Shown piece after piece: positions 54,677 through 63,549 of a stretch of 64,000 nt of DNA. The DNA is taken from the NCBI RefSeq assembly GCF_001519075.1, contig NZ_KQ954244.1, positions 1,781,090-1,845,089 of the forward strand, given 5' to 3'. Below the pieces are notes generated by a model. That model searched no databases. It saw nothing but the letters and a program-made list of their open reading frames with translations, and had not been told where the DNA came from. The stretch's first letter is position 1; each line of letters starts with the position of its first letter. The position numbers and the translations under genes were made by a program. Source of the stretch: Novosphingobium fuchskuhlense (lineage in GTDB: Bacteria; Pseudomonadota; Alphaproteobacteria; Sphingomonadales; Sphingomonadaceae).

Positions 54677-55600
54677 TCAATCGTAGATCGGGCGTAGTTC
54701 GGTATCGAGGTGATACCGGGTTAGCGCCATCGAGGCGAGCAGGTCGGGCGACCCATCGTATTCGATCGACATCCAGCCCTTGAATGCGTGCTTCTTGAGC
54801 AGGCGGTAGAGGCCCTTGAGATCAAGCTCGCCCTCGCCCGGTTCCCAGAACCAGCGGTGGCCGTCATCGGCGATTTCGGGGTCCTGCGCATAGCGCACGC
54901 TGTCGGGCTGCCGGGCCGAGGCGGTGTCCTTCAGGTGGAAGGTGCTGATGCGGTCGTGGTAGTCCTCGTAGAACGTCAGCAGGTCTTCGCCCAGAATGGC
55001 GATCTGCGCGGTGTCGATGCAGTAGTGGACCAGCGCGGGGTCGGTCGATTCGATCAGTTCGCGGTGGTTGGGCAGGTTGATCGCGCAGAAGAACTCGTTG
55101 TGCAGGCCGATCTTGACGCCGTGGTCGGTGGCATAGCGGCCGATCTCGTTCATCACCCTGGCGCAGTTCTGCACCTCGTCGCGGCTCAGCGGGCCGGTGC
55201 CGAAGTAATTCTGCGTCGGGCAGGTGTTCATGTAAGTGCCGCCGAACCGCACGATCGTGTCCACCGCCTCGCGTCCCGAACGCACGGCTTCGTCGAAATG
55301 GTCCGCCGCGTGTGAGGCGTGCGCGCCGTGGAACATGCCGATGACCTCGACGCCGCGCTCCGTGGCAAACGCGGTGAAGGCTTCGGGCGAGCCGAACAGG
55401 GGGAGGATGTCGGCAAGGTCCCACGGGGCGATCTCGATCCCGTGGAAACCCAGCGCGGCCTGGTATTTCAGGATCTTGTCCCAGTCCGAATAGTAGGCGC
55501 TATTGGTCCGGTCCTCGTAGTAGAACTCGCGGAAGTTGGGGATCTGCCGGTAGGGGATCGCCTTCCAGTGGCACATGTTGGCGTAGCGGATGTTGGGCAT
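54677..55600 (-). CDS. Xylose-isomerase-like TIM-barrel protein (sugar phosphate isomerase/epimerase)
   Basis: 307 residues. AP-endonuclease-2/xylose-isomerase-like barrel: GFHGIEIAPWD, GLHNEFFCA, VHYCIDTAQI and FHLKD carry the metal-binding His/Glu/Asp set of the fold. ATG giving MPNIRYANMCHWKAIPYRQ is preferred. Third gene of a three-gene cluster of related barrels, 19 bases after its neighbour. Reaction unknown. Confidence 0.8.
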   Translation of the reverse strand: MPNIRYANMCHWKAIPYRQIPNFREFYYEDRTNSAYYSDWDKILKYQAALGFHGIEIAPWDLADILPLFGSPEAFTAFATERGVEVIGMFHGAHASHAADHFDEAVRSGREAVDTIVRFGGTYMNTCPTQNYFGTGPLSRDEVQNCARVMNEIGRYATDHGVKIGLHNEFFCAINLPNHRELIESTDPALVHYCIDTAQIAILGEDLLTFYEDYHDRISTFHLKDTASARQPDSVRYAQDPEIADDGHRWFWEPGEGELDLKGLYRLLKKHAFKGWMSIEYDGSPDLLASMALTRYHLDTELRPIYD

Positions 55601-55619
55601 GGTCAAGGTTCCGTCCGGC

Positions 55620-56576
55620 TCAATTCTGGATGCGCTGAAGCAGCGCACGGGTGCGCAGCAGGGCGCGGAAGGGATCGCGCGTCTGGCGGGCGCTGGCGGT
55701 CACCGGGCCGGCATAGCCAAGCCTCGTCAGCACCGCGGCAATCCCTGCAAGATCGACCGAGCCGGTGCCCGGATCACGGAAGACCTGCGTGGCGCGGGTT
55801 TCGGGAAACTCGGGATTGGCGGTCTTCCAGATGCCTTGCGTATCGACGAAGTTCGTGTCGGTGAGGTGGACGCAGCCGATGCGGGCGATGTGCGCCGTCA
55901 GAAAGTCCGCCGCCGAAAGCCCCGCGACGTGGAGGCTGGCGGTGTCGCAATCCAGCTTCACGGATGCGGGCAGCGCATCGAGCAGCGCGAGGATCCGCGC
56001 GCCGCGAAACAGGCTCCAGTATTCATGGCGCAGCACCAGCGTGACGCCGAGCCCTTCCGCTTTCGTGGCGAGCCCGCCGAGCAGGTCCACCGTGCGCTGG
56101 GTGAACACGTCCAGCTTGCTCTCCAGATCGGGGTGATGATGCGCGGCGCGGCCATAGCAGGGCGATGGGCTGATCGCGAGGTAGTCCGCCCCCAGATCGG
56201 CGGCGTGGGCCAGCGCTTCACCGGCGAAGTGGCCGGACGCGCCGAAGAAGAAATCCAGATTGCCGTTGCGCATGAAAAGGTTGGGATCGAAGGTCACGCC
56301 GCTGACCCGGTCGATCCCGCTGGCGGCAAGCGTCTTGCGGTAGGCGGCGGCACTGCCGTACTTCGTGTTCACGCAGTAGCGGTTCATCGGCACGCCGCTG
56401 CGCCCGCCGAATTGCCACACCAGCTCATAGGGAATCTCGATGGCCCGGAAACCCGACGTGGCCAGCATCGGGTAGAGCTCTTCCCAGAAATACCGGCTTT
56501 CGAACCGGTTGCGGTTCGGTTCCTGATAGTGGCGGTTGATCAGATCGAGGCTGATCGCGATCTCGTTCGTGTTCAT
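55620..56576 (-). CDS. Second xylose-isomerase-like TIM-barrel protein
   Basis: 318 residues beginning MNTNEIAISLDLINRHYQE. Barrel landmarks: FRAIEIPYELVWQF, TLVLRHEYWSLFRG, VKLDCDTASLHV and IGCVHLTDTN, again matching the metal-site strands of the family. Less typical than its neighbours in the first strand. Middle gene of the cluster, 82 bases after the upstream gene. Reaction unknown. Confidence 0.75.
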   Translation of the reverse strand: MNTNEIAISLDLINRHYQEPNRNRFESRYFWEELYPMLATSGFRAIEIPYELVWQFGGRSGVPMNRYCVNTKYGSAAAYRKTLAASGIDRVSGVTFDPNLFMRNGNLDFFFGASGHFAGEALAHAADLGADYLAISPSPCYGRAAHHHPDLESKLDVFTQRTVDLLGGLATKAEGLGVTLVLRHEYWSLFRGARILALLDALPASVKLDCDTASLHVAGLSAADFLTAHIARIGCVHLTDTNFVDTQGIWKTANPEFPETRATQVFRDPGTGSVDLAGIAAVLTRLGYAGPVTASARQTRDPFRALLRTRALLQRIQN

Positions 56577-56658
56577 CGGGAAAGTCCCATTCCTGCGGTT
56601 GTCCTGCCCTGCGGCAAGCCCCGCTTGTTCTGATCGAGCGGGGGCCGGCGGCAGCCGG

Positions 56659-57432
56659 TCAGCAGCCCAGCGTCTGACGGGTGAGCGAAAGGGACGCAGC
56701 CATCGGCAGGCTGGGGAAGTATTCCAGCCCGATGGCCCCCCGATAGCCCAGGTCCCGCAAGGTCTGCATGGCCTTGGCCCAGTCGAGCGTGCCTGTGCCC
56801 GGCTCGTGGCGGTCGTCCATGTCGGCAACCTGCACATGCGCGATCAGATGCACCCGGCCTGCCAGCACTTCGGCGATATCCTCGTCCATGCAGGCGCTGT
56901 GCCACACATCGTAGAGCAGGCGCAGGTTGGGGCTGCCCACCGCCTCGACCAGATCGAGGCCGAGCTTCGTGCTGACCAGATACATCGCGGCGAACAACCG
57001 GGTGTTGAGCGGTTCGAGCAGTAGCATCACGCCGGCCTCCTCGGCCGCATCGGCGGCTTCGCGCAGGGCCGTGACGGCATTGGCGAAGTGCTCTTCCTCG
57101 CTCATCCCCTCGATCCGGAAGCCCGAGGCGACGATCAGCGCCGGTTTGCCAAGGCACCGCGTGGCCGCGATCGTCTCGCGCACCGCGGTGACCATTTCGG
57201 CGCGCTCGGCGGGATCGACGATGGACCGCCGCGGATCGACACACACGCCGGTCAGACCCATGCCGGTTTCGGCAAGGGCTTCGGCCAGCGCCGCGATCGG
57301 CTTGTCGCGCCAGAGGTGGAATTCGGCAAGCTCGAAGCCCGCCGCTTTCGCCGCGCGCAAACGCGCATCAAGCGCGCCGGCGTCGGTGAACTGCCATTCG
57401 ATACAGGAAGAGAGTGCATAGGCCGCAGACAT
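56659..57432 (-). CDS. Hydroxypyruvate-isomerase-like TIM-barrel protein
   Basis: 257 residues, shorter than its two neighbours and closest to the hydroxypyruvate isomerase (Hyi) type: FELAEFHLWRDKPI, VMLLLEPLNTRLF, LRLLYDVWHSACM, LIAHVQVADMDDRHEPGTGTLDW. Glu in LLLEPLN and the following Asp/His/Glu set are the expected metal ligands. Start could instead be five codons upstream. First gene of the cluster, so its promoter should lie in 57433-57594. Confidence 0.82.
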   Translation of the reverse strand: MSAAYALSSCIEWQFTDAGALDARLRAAKAAGFELAEFHLWRDKPIAALAEALAETGMGLTGVCVDPRRSIVDPAERAEMVTAVRETIAATRCLGKPALIVASGFRIEGMSEEEHFANAVTALREAADAAEEAGVMLLLEPLNTRLFAAMYLVSTKLGLDLVEAVGSPNLRLLYDVWHSACMDEDIAEVLAGRVHLIAHVQVADMDDRHEPGTGTLDWAKAMQTLRDLGYRGAIGLEYFPSLPMAASLSLTRQTLGC

Positions 57433-57594
57433 AGGATCGTTTCCCATTCTACGGCCCCGCCGCGCCTTCGCACGCGTTTGCCTGGCGGGAGCTGTTCCCC
57501 GCTACTTTGTCCCGCCGCCCATTGCCCACTGCCGGGAAAAAATCAAGCCGTCCGCGCGGTGCCGGCTATCCTGTCCGCAGCGTGTTCCACCTGT

Positions 57595-59916
57595 CTAGGC
57601 AGAGGCCCGGCGCAGTGCACCGCCGCCATTCATTTGCTGTACCAGGGCGGCCACGGCGCCTGCAGGCACCGGGCGGCTGATGAGGTAGCCCTGGACAAGA
57701 TCGCAGCCTTCGCGGCGCAGGGCGTCCATGGTTGCTTCCAGTTCGACGCCTTCGGCCAGCGTTTCGATGCCCAGCGCGGCGGCAAGCGTTGTGATCGCGC
57801 GGATGATCGCGTGGGCGCTGGCATCGTTGCCCAGATCGCGCACGAAGCTCTGGTCGATCTTGAGCTTGTCGAAGGGAAACGAGCGCAGATAACTGAGCGA
57901 CGAATAGCCGGTTCCGAAATCATCGAGCGCGATGCGCACACCCAGCGTGCGAAGGCCGTGGAGCATACCGAGTGTCCGCTCCACGTTGCCGATGAAGATG
58001 CTTTCGGTGATTTCGAGTTCGAGCCGGTGGGCGGGAAGGCCCGCGGCGGCGAGCGACTGGACGATGGTCTGCGCCAGCACCGGGCTCGAGAACTGGCGCG
58101 GCGAGATGTTGACCGCGACCGAGATGTCTCCCGGCCATGATGCTGCCTGCGCGCAGGCCTGCCGGATCACCCATTCGCCGATCGGGATGATGAGGCCGGT
58201 TTCTTCCGCGAGCGGAATGAAGTCCGCAGGGCTGATGCGGCCGCGCTCGGGGTGGTTCCAGCGGATCAGGGCCTCGAAGCCTTTGAGGCGCTGCTGCGTC
58301 ATGCTGTAGAGCGGCTGGAAGTGCAGCTCGAAGTGGCCTTCGCGCACCGCTTGGCCGAGATCGAGTTCCAGCTGGCGGCGGCGGCGGGCTTCCTCGTCGA
58401 GCGAGGCTTCGAAGAAGTGGTAGGTGCTCTTGCCTTCGCTCTTGGCGCGGTAGAGCGCGAGATCGGCGTTCTTGAGCAGTTCGTCGCCGCTCGTGCCGTC
58501 CTGTGGGCCCACCGCCACGCCGAAGCTGGCGGTCAGCTGCATGGCTCGGCCGCCGACGGTGACATCCGCGTTGAGCGCGCTGTGGATCTTGCGCGCCAGC
58601 GAGGCCGGGTCCGCGCCTTCGCCCAGACCGGTGACGAGCAGGCCGAACTCGTCGCCGCCGAAGCGTGCGACCATGTGATCGGGGAACAGGTCCTGCAGCC
58701 GCTGTCCGGCCTCGCGCAGCAACGCATCGCCAACGGGGTGGCCCATCGTGTCGTTGATCACCTTGAAATTGTCGAGATCGACGAAGACGGCCATCGTGCG
58801 GTGCGCCGCGCTCTGGCGCGCGACCGCGCGGTCGAGCTTCTCGATGAAGAAACGGCGGTTGGGCAAGCCCGTCAGGCCATCGTGGAGCGCGCTGTGGACG
58901 ATCTGGCGTTCGCGTTCCTCGATCGCATCGACCATCGCGTTGAAGCTCTGCGCCAGCGCCGCGACCTCGGCATCGCCCGCAACATCGACCTTGGCGACGG
59001 TGCCGCCGGCATAGCGCCGCGCCGCTTCGGCCAGCTGGCTGAGGGGCCGCGTGACGCTTCGCGCAATGCGCAGGCCCAGCGCGAGGCCGGCGAGCGTGCC
59101 GGCCAGCGCGATGCCGACAAGCGCGGCGTTGAGCGCGCGGTAGGCCTGCATCGCGGAATCGAGCGAGTGGCTGAGGATGAGGCGCGGCTCGATCCCGCGC
59201 TGGAGGCTGGGCAGCGCGGAGAGCCGCACCAGCTGGCGACCCTGCGGCGAGGGCAGCTCGCCGATGGTGCCAAGGCTCAGCGCGGTCTGCTCCGGCGCAA
59301 GCGCGCTGGCGGGGGCGACCTTGGCCTCGATCGGCACGGCGGAAAGGCGGCTGAGCGCGCCGAGGTCCTGCGTGCCGAGCGGCTGGGCAAGCACCAGCCA
59401 GCCGGCGAGATCGGGCATTTCGATGGGGGCGGCGACGGCGAGCGCAAGCTGGCCCCCCTGCGCGATAACGCCGCCGTTCCTGCCTGCATCAAGCGCGGGG
59501 AGGAGGGCGGCGCCATCGAGCGGCGGCGCGCCCGGGCTTGTGACCACCGCGCCATCGAGCGAGACGACCGCCGCGACCGAGGCGCCGGTGCGGGTCGCAA
59601 GGGTGGCGAGCGCGGAGCCGAGCGTGGCCTTGTCGCCCCCGGCAACGGCGCTGCGGAAGCCGAAATCGCGCGCGACGACGGAAGCGGATTCGCGCATCTG
59701 CCCTTCGCGGGTGGCGATCAGCTGTTCGAACACGCGGGCATTGGCGGCCATGTCGCGTTCGGCGACGCGGTGGGCGAAGAGGCTGATGCCGCTGCCCGCA
59801 ACGAGCACCGAAACCGCCATGACCCCGGCCAGCAGCGCCATCAGCAGAACGGCGATGCGGGCGCGCAGCGTGCGGGGACGCAAGTGGGCGATGCGGGCAA
59901 GGAGCGGGTGCGCCAT
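57595..59916 (-). CDS. Membrane GGDEF-EAL protein with periplasmic sensor domain
   Basis: 773 residues. N-terminal membrane helix (about 20-45), a periplasmic domain to about residue 265 reminiscent of a double-Cache sensor, a second helix, HAMP (about 285-340), GGDEF domain with intact G420-G-D-E-F424, and EAL domain with E548-A-L and DDFGTGYSSL. Both active sites look complete, so cyclic-di-GMP synthesis and breakdown are both possible. It begins four bases after the upstream cupredoxin-like gene, so the two are one operon; the periplasmic partner may feed its sensor. Confidence 0.92.
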   Translation of the reverse strand: MAHPLLARIAHLRPRTLRARIAVLLMALLAGVMAVSVLVAGSGISLFAHRVAERDMAANARVFEQLIATREGQMRESASVVARDFGFRSAVAGGDKATLGSALATLATRTGASVAAVVSLDGAVVTSPGAPPLDGAALLPALDAGRNGGVIAQGGQLALAVAAPIEMPDLAGWLVLAQPLGTQDLGALSRLSAVPIEAKVAPASALAPEQTALSLGTIGELPSPQGRQLVRLSALPSLQRGIEPRLILSHSLDSAMQAYRALNAALVGIALAGTLAGLALGLRIARSVTRPLSQLAEAARRYAGGTVAKVDVAGDAEVAALAQSFNAMVDAIEERERQIVHSALHDGLTGLPNRRFFIEKLDRAVARQSAAHRTMAVFVDLDNFKVINDTMGHPVGDALLREAGQRLQDLFPDHMVARFGGDEFGLLVTGLGEGADPASLARKIHSALNADVTVGGRAMQLTASFGVAVGPQDGTSGDELLKNADLALYRAKSEGKSTYHFFEASLDEEARRRRQLELDLGQAVREGHFELHFQPLYSMTQQRLKGFEALIRWNHPERGRISPADFIPLAEETGLIIPIGEWVIRQACAQAASWPGDISVAVNISPRQFSSPVLAQTIVQSLAAAGLPAHRLELEITESIFIGNVERTLGMLHGLRTLGVRIALDDFGTGYSSLSYLRSFPFDKLKIDQSFVRDLGNDASAHAIIRAITTLAAALGIETLAEGVELEATMDALRREGCDLVQGYLISRPVPAGAVAALVQQMNGGGALRRASA

Positions 59917-59920
59917 TGGC

Positions 59921-60514
59921 TCAGCGCAGCTCTATGCTGAGGCGCGTGGTCGAGCCGGGCGCGATCTTGATGGTCTGCACCGCCTCGTTGCCATTGCCGC
60001 GAAGACGCGGGTGCCACACCGTGACGCGGTAGGTGCCGGGAGCCAGTCCTTCGATCTGGCCGCGTCCGTTGAGATCGGTGGCGGCGGCGTAAGGCGTCGA
60101 TACCACGCGGATATAGCCGCGCATCTTGTCGTGGATGTTGCAGCCGAGCGCGACGGTGCCGGTGATCGCAAAGCGCTGCGAGCGCGTCTGATCGCGGCCG
60201 TAGAGATCGATCTGGAACCGTGCGGGCTTGGAAAAGCTGTAGATGCTGTGGCGCACGGTATCGAGGTTGGGGAAGGCGACATTGGCGCCCTGGGGGACAA
60301 TCAGCGTGCCCGGAACAAAGGTCTGGTTGCGCTGCGCCATCGCGCTGCGCCACGGGAAGGCGATGGGCCGGTTGCTGCCGGGCGGCGGAGGCACTTCGAT
60401 GACGACGCCCTCTACGGGCAGACCGCGCTGATCGAAGACCTGGATGGTGCCCGTCTGGGGGCCCGTCGCCGAGACGGCAAACAGGCAGGCAAGCCCGAGT
60501 GGCAGGCGTCGCAT
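59921..60514 (-). CDS. Exported cupredoxin-like protein (methylamine utilization MauL-like)
   Basis: 197 residues with a signal peptide (MRRLPLGLACLFAVSATG). It has a cupredoxin-like metal site: VPQGANVAFPNLDTVRHS (first His), then LGCNIHDKMRGYIRVV supplying Cys, His and Met, and a C-terminal YRVTVWHPRL typical of methylamine-utilization-type proteins. Probable periplasmic copper or electron-transfer protein. Co-operonic with the GGDEF-EAL gene downstream and divergent from the DUF3034/globin pair. ATG chosen for the signal peptide; no strong ribosome site. Confidence 0.72.
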   Translation of the reverse strand: MRRLPLGLACLFAVSATGPQTGTIQVFDQRGLPVEGVVIEVPPPPGSNRPIAFPWRSAMAQRNQTFVPGTLIVPQGANVAFPNLDTVRHSIYSFSKPARFQIDLYGRDQTRSQRFAITGTVALGCNIHDKMRGYIRVVSTPYAAATDLNGRGQIEGLAPGTYRVTVWHPRLRGNGNEAVQTIKIAPGSTTRLSIELR

Positions 60515-60606
60515 GATACATTTTACCATGGCGGCGGTATCGCACGACTATCCTAAGATTCAGTCTATTACCCCAATGCGTTGCTTTACGAATCCGCAAG
60601 AGGCCT

Positions 60607-61512
60607 GTGGTTAATCAGCGCGTTGTGACTAACTTTCGATCCTTGGCCGCCATGCCCCTGATCTCTGGCGCGCTGGCGCTCGCCGCCCCTTGCGCTGCGC
60701 GTGAGGCGATCACGTTCGATGGGGCCAAGCTTATCCTGACGAACGGCATCACCTCGGTCGAGGGCAGTGGTGGCGGCGGGCTTGCCACCTGGGCGACGAT
60801 CTCCGGCATGGGCACGAACCGCGCCATCGGCGTTTCAGCCCATGTGACAGGGGTGGAACTGCCCGATTTCCGGCTCGACACCCACGGCGTGGCCATCGGC
60901 ATTCGCGACCGGGTGGAGCTTTCCTACGCGCGGCAGAATTTCAACACGCGGCAGATCGGCGCGGCGCTGGGGCTGGGCAAGGGGTTTCAGTTCAATCAGG
61001 ATATCTACGCCGCCAAGGTGCGGCTTGTGGGCGATCTCGTCTATGGGCCCGGCTGGTTGCCGCAGATCAGCGTGGGGGTGGAGCACAAGCGCAACCTTGA
61101 TGGCGCGGTGGTGCGCGCGGTGGGGGCGCGGGCCTCGGCCGGCACGGACTTTACCGTAAGCGCGACCAAGCTCTTCCTGGGGGCGAGTGTGCTTGCCAAT
61201 GCCACCGTGCGGCTGACCAAGGCCAACCAGTTCGGCCTGCTCGGCTTTGGCGGCGACAGGAAGGCCGCGCGCAGCGTGCAGTTCGAAGGCTCGCTGGGCT
61301 ATCTGGTGACACCGCGGCTGGTGATCGGCGGCGAATGGCGCACGCGGCCCGATAACCTCGGGATTGCGCGAGAGGATGATGCCAAAGACCTGTTTGCCGC
61401 ATGGGCGGTCAGCCGGCACGTGACCGTGACCGCCGCCTATGTCGACGTGGGATCGGTGGCGACAGTCGCGAACCAGCGCGGCGGGCTGCTTTCCCTCCAG
61501 CTAGCCTATTGA
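60607..61512 (+). CDS. DUF3034-type outer-membrane-like protein
   Basis: 301 residues. Signal peptide within the first 31 residues (MPLISGALALAAPCAA). The mature chain is rich in alternating beta strands (RVELSYARQNF, KVRLVGDLVYG, PQISVGVEHKRNL) and ends LLSLQLAY, consistent with an outer-membrane beta-barrel; I recall this layout as DUF3034. Function unknown. GTG start is weak (SD too close); an ATG 15 codons later also precedes the signal segment. The globin gene starts 8 bases after the stop. Confidence 0.65.
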   Translation: MVNQRVVTNFRSLAAMPLISGALALAAPCAAREAITFDGAKLILTNGITSVEGSGGGGLATWATISGMGTNRAIGVSAHVTGVELPDFRLDTHGVAIGIRDRVELSYARQNFNTRQIGAALGLGKGFQFNQDIYAAKVRLVGDLVYGPGWLPQISVGVEHKRNLDGAVVRAVGARASAGTDFTVSATKLFLGASVLANATVRLTKANQFGLLGFGGDRKAARSVQFEGSLGYLVTPRLVIGGEWRTRPDNLGIAREDDAKDLFAAWAVSRHVTVTAAYVDVGSVATVANQRGGLLSLQLAY

Positions 61513-61520
61513 AGGGGCCG

Positions 61521-62087
61521 ATGATGCCGTTTCTCCTGCCCTTGCTGCTGGCCGCCGCGCCGCTGGCCGAACCCCCGGTCGCCGCTCCCGCGCCGACCGA
61601 AACCGAAGCTCCGGTCGATTGGGACAAGGAGTTCGGCGTGGTCCGCAAGGCGCGCGATCCCGCGACGGGGGAGATTCCGGTCGATCCCTATGTGCAAGGC
61701 GATGCCAATGCCGGGGCGCATCCGTTTGCCGGGGATGGCATGGCACGTGCCTTTGGCGGACAGGCGGGCATCCGCCGGATCACTGATCGCACGCTCGATC
61801 TCAGCGTGGCGGACCCGCGCATCAAGGCGATCTTCGAGGAGCACGACATGGTGCGGCTGCGGCGCACGCTGTTCGAGCAGGTCTGCTTCATCCTGAATGC
61901 GGGTTGCCGCTATTCGGGCCGCGACATGAAGGTGGCGCACAAGGGCCTCGGCACCACGCGCGCCGATCTCAATGCGCTGGTCGAACACTTGCAGCAGGCC
62001 ATGCGCGAGGCCCATGTTTCGTTTCCGGCGCAGAACCGGCTGCTGGCCAAGCTGGCGCCGATGGACCGGACTGTCACCGAACGCTGA
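61521..62087 (+). CDS. Exported group 1 truncated haemoglobin
   Basis: 188 residues: signal peptide (MMPFLLPLLLAAAPLA), a linker, then a TrHb1-type globin (about 75-188) with RYSGRDMKVAH140KGLG, the proximal-His segment, and ADPRIKAIF / DMVRLRRTLFEQVCF. An exported truncated globin is unusual; most are cytoplasmic. GAAGGGG precedes tandem ATG codons, so the second ATG is equally possible. Operon with the DUF3034 gene, divergent from the c-di-GMP/cupredoxin genes. Confidence 0.82.
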   Translation: MMPFLLPLLLAAAPLAEPPVAAPAPTETEAPVDWDKEFGVVRKARDPATGEIPVDPYVQGDANAGAHPFAGDGMARAFGGQAGIRRITDRTLDLSVADPRIKAIFEEHDMVRLRRTLFEQVCFILNAGCRYSGRDMKVAHKGLGTTRADLNALVEHLQQAMREAHVSFPAQNRLLAKLAPMDRTVTER

Positions 62088-62367
62088 GCGTCCGCACGGT
62101 CGGCGGACCTTGATCAGATACCTTCAGGACCTCAACCCCGCGGGGTCTGCAGTCTGCTTGGACCCGCACGTTGCCACGGCGCGGCGATTCGGTGATAGCC
62201 GCCCGGCTGCCGCCGGTGCATTGTCGGCAGCCCCAGCCGTTTAGGGAGGCCCACAGCCCGCCCGAAGCTGCTAGAGGGCCCCCCGCAATGAAGGCAATGT
62301 CCGATGGTGGTGCGATCTGCTGTTATGGCGCATCCGGCAGGGACTGGTTTGAGGAAGGCTTGAAGAC

Positions 62368-63549
62368 ATGACGATCAGCAGCGAAGCGCTGGAGATGGCG
62401 GCGAAGGTCGAAGCCTTCGTGCGGGAGAAGATCTTTCCCTACGAGCAGGACCCGCGCCGCGATCATCACGGCGCACCGACCGATGAACTCGTCATGGAAA
62501 TGCGCGAGCTGGCCCGCGCAGCGGGGGTGCTGACGCCGCATATCAGGCCCGATGGGAGCCATTTCAACCAGCGCGAGACGGCGGTGATCCTGATCAAATC
62601 GGGCCTCACCCCGCTGGGCATGCTCGCCTGCAACACCCAGGCACCGGACGAGGGCAACATGTACCTCATCGGCCATGTCGGCAGCCCGGAGCTCAAGGAT
62701 CGGTTCCTGAAGCCGCTGGTGGAGGGCCGCGCGCGCTCGGCCTTCTTCATGACCGAACCGGCCGAACTGAACGGCGCGGGCGCGGACCCTTCGATGATGC
62801 TGACGACCTGCCGCAAGGACGGCAACCACTGGGTGGTGAACGGCAAGAAGTGCTTCATCACCGGGGCGGAAGGGGCCAAGGTCGGCATCGTGATGGCCAA
62901 ATCCGAAGATCCGGACAGCAAGGGCGGGGCGTGCATGTTCCTCGTCGATCTGCCCGATCCTGCGATCCAGATCACCGGCGTGCCCAACACCATCGACAGC
63001 TCGATGCCCGGCAGCCACGCCGAGATCACCATCGACAACTTGCGCATTCCCGCGGACCAGATGCTGGGCGATGCCGGCGAAGGCTTCAAGTACGCGCAGA
63101 TCCGCCTCAGCCCGGCGCGCCTCTCGCACTGCATGCGCTGGCTCGGCGGCTGCATGCGCGCGCAGGAAATCGCGACCGACTATGCCAACCGCCGCACGGC
63201 CTTCGGCAAGACGCTGATCGACCACGAGGGCGTCGGCTTCATGCTCGCGGAGAACATGATCGACATCAAGCAGTGCGAACTGATGATCGACTGGTGCGCA
63301 GGCGTGCTGGATACGGGCTCGCTCGGCACGGTCGAAAGTTCGATGACCAAGGTCGCGGTCTCCGAAGCGCTCATGCGCATTGCCGACAAGTGCGTGCAGG
63401 TGATGGGCGGCCTCGGCGTCACCGACAAGACCATCGTCGAGACGATGTTCCGCGAAGTGCGCGCCTTCCGCATCTATGACGGCCCGACCGAGGTCCACAA
63501 GTGGAGCCTCGCCAAGAAGCTGCGCCGTGACTGGAAGGCAGCGCAATGA
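62368..63549 (+). CDS. Acyl-CoA dehydrogenase
   Basis: 393-residue FAD enzyme. Landmarks: AFFMTEPAELNGAGADPSMM, KCFITGAEGAKVGIVMAKS, LSPARLSHCMRWLGG and QVMGGLGVTDKTIVETMFRE (the last in the C-terminal helical domain), then RAFRIYDGPTEVHKWSLAKKL. It resembles the ACAD10/11 branch. GAGGAAGG precedes the ATG. Overlaps the next gene by four bases. The 280 bases before it contain a small GTCCGC/GCGGAC hairpin but no supported gene. Confidence 0.93.
   Translation: MTISSEALEMAAKVEAFVREKIFPYEQDPRRDHHGAPTDELVMEMRELARAAGVLTPHIRPDGSHFNQRETAVILIKSGLTPLGMLACNTQAPDEGNMYLIGHVGSPELKDRFLKPLVEGRARSAFFMTEPAELNGAGADPSMMLTTCRKDGNHWVVNGKKCFITGAEGAKVGIVMAKSEDPDSKGGACMFLVDLPDPAIQITGVPNTIDSSMPGSHAEITIDNLRIPADQMLGDAGEGFKYAQIRLSPARLSHCMRWLGGCMRAQEIATDYANRRTAFGKTLIDHEGVGFMLAENMIDIKQCELMIDWCAGVLDTGSLGTVESSMTKVAVSEALMRIADKCVQVMGGLGVTDKTIVETMFREVRAFRIYDGPTEVHKWSLAKKLRRDWKAAQ

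Noticed and set aside
62288..62371. 27-codon ORF ending in an ATGA overlap with the acyl-CoA dehydrogenase
   Set aside because: No ribosome site and no recognisable sequence; the overlap alone is not enough.
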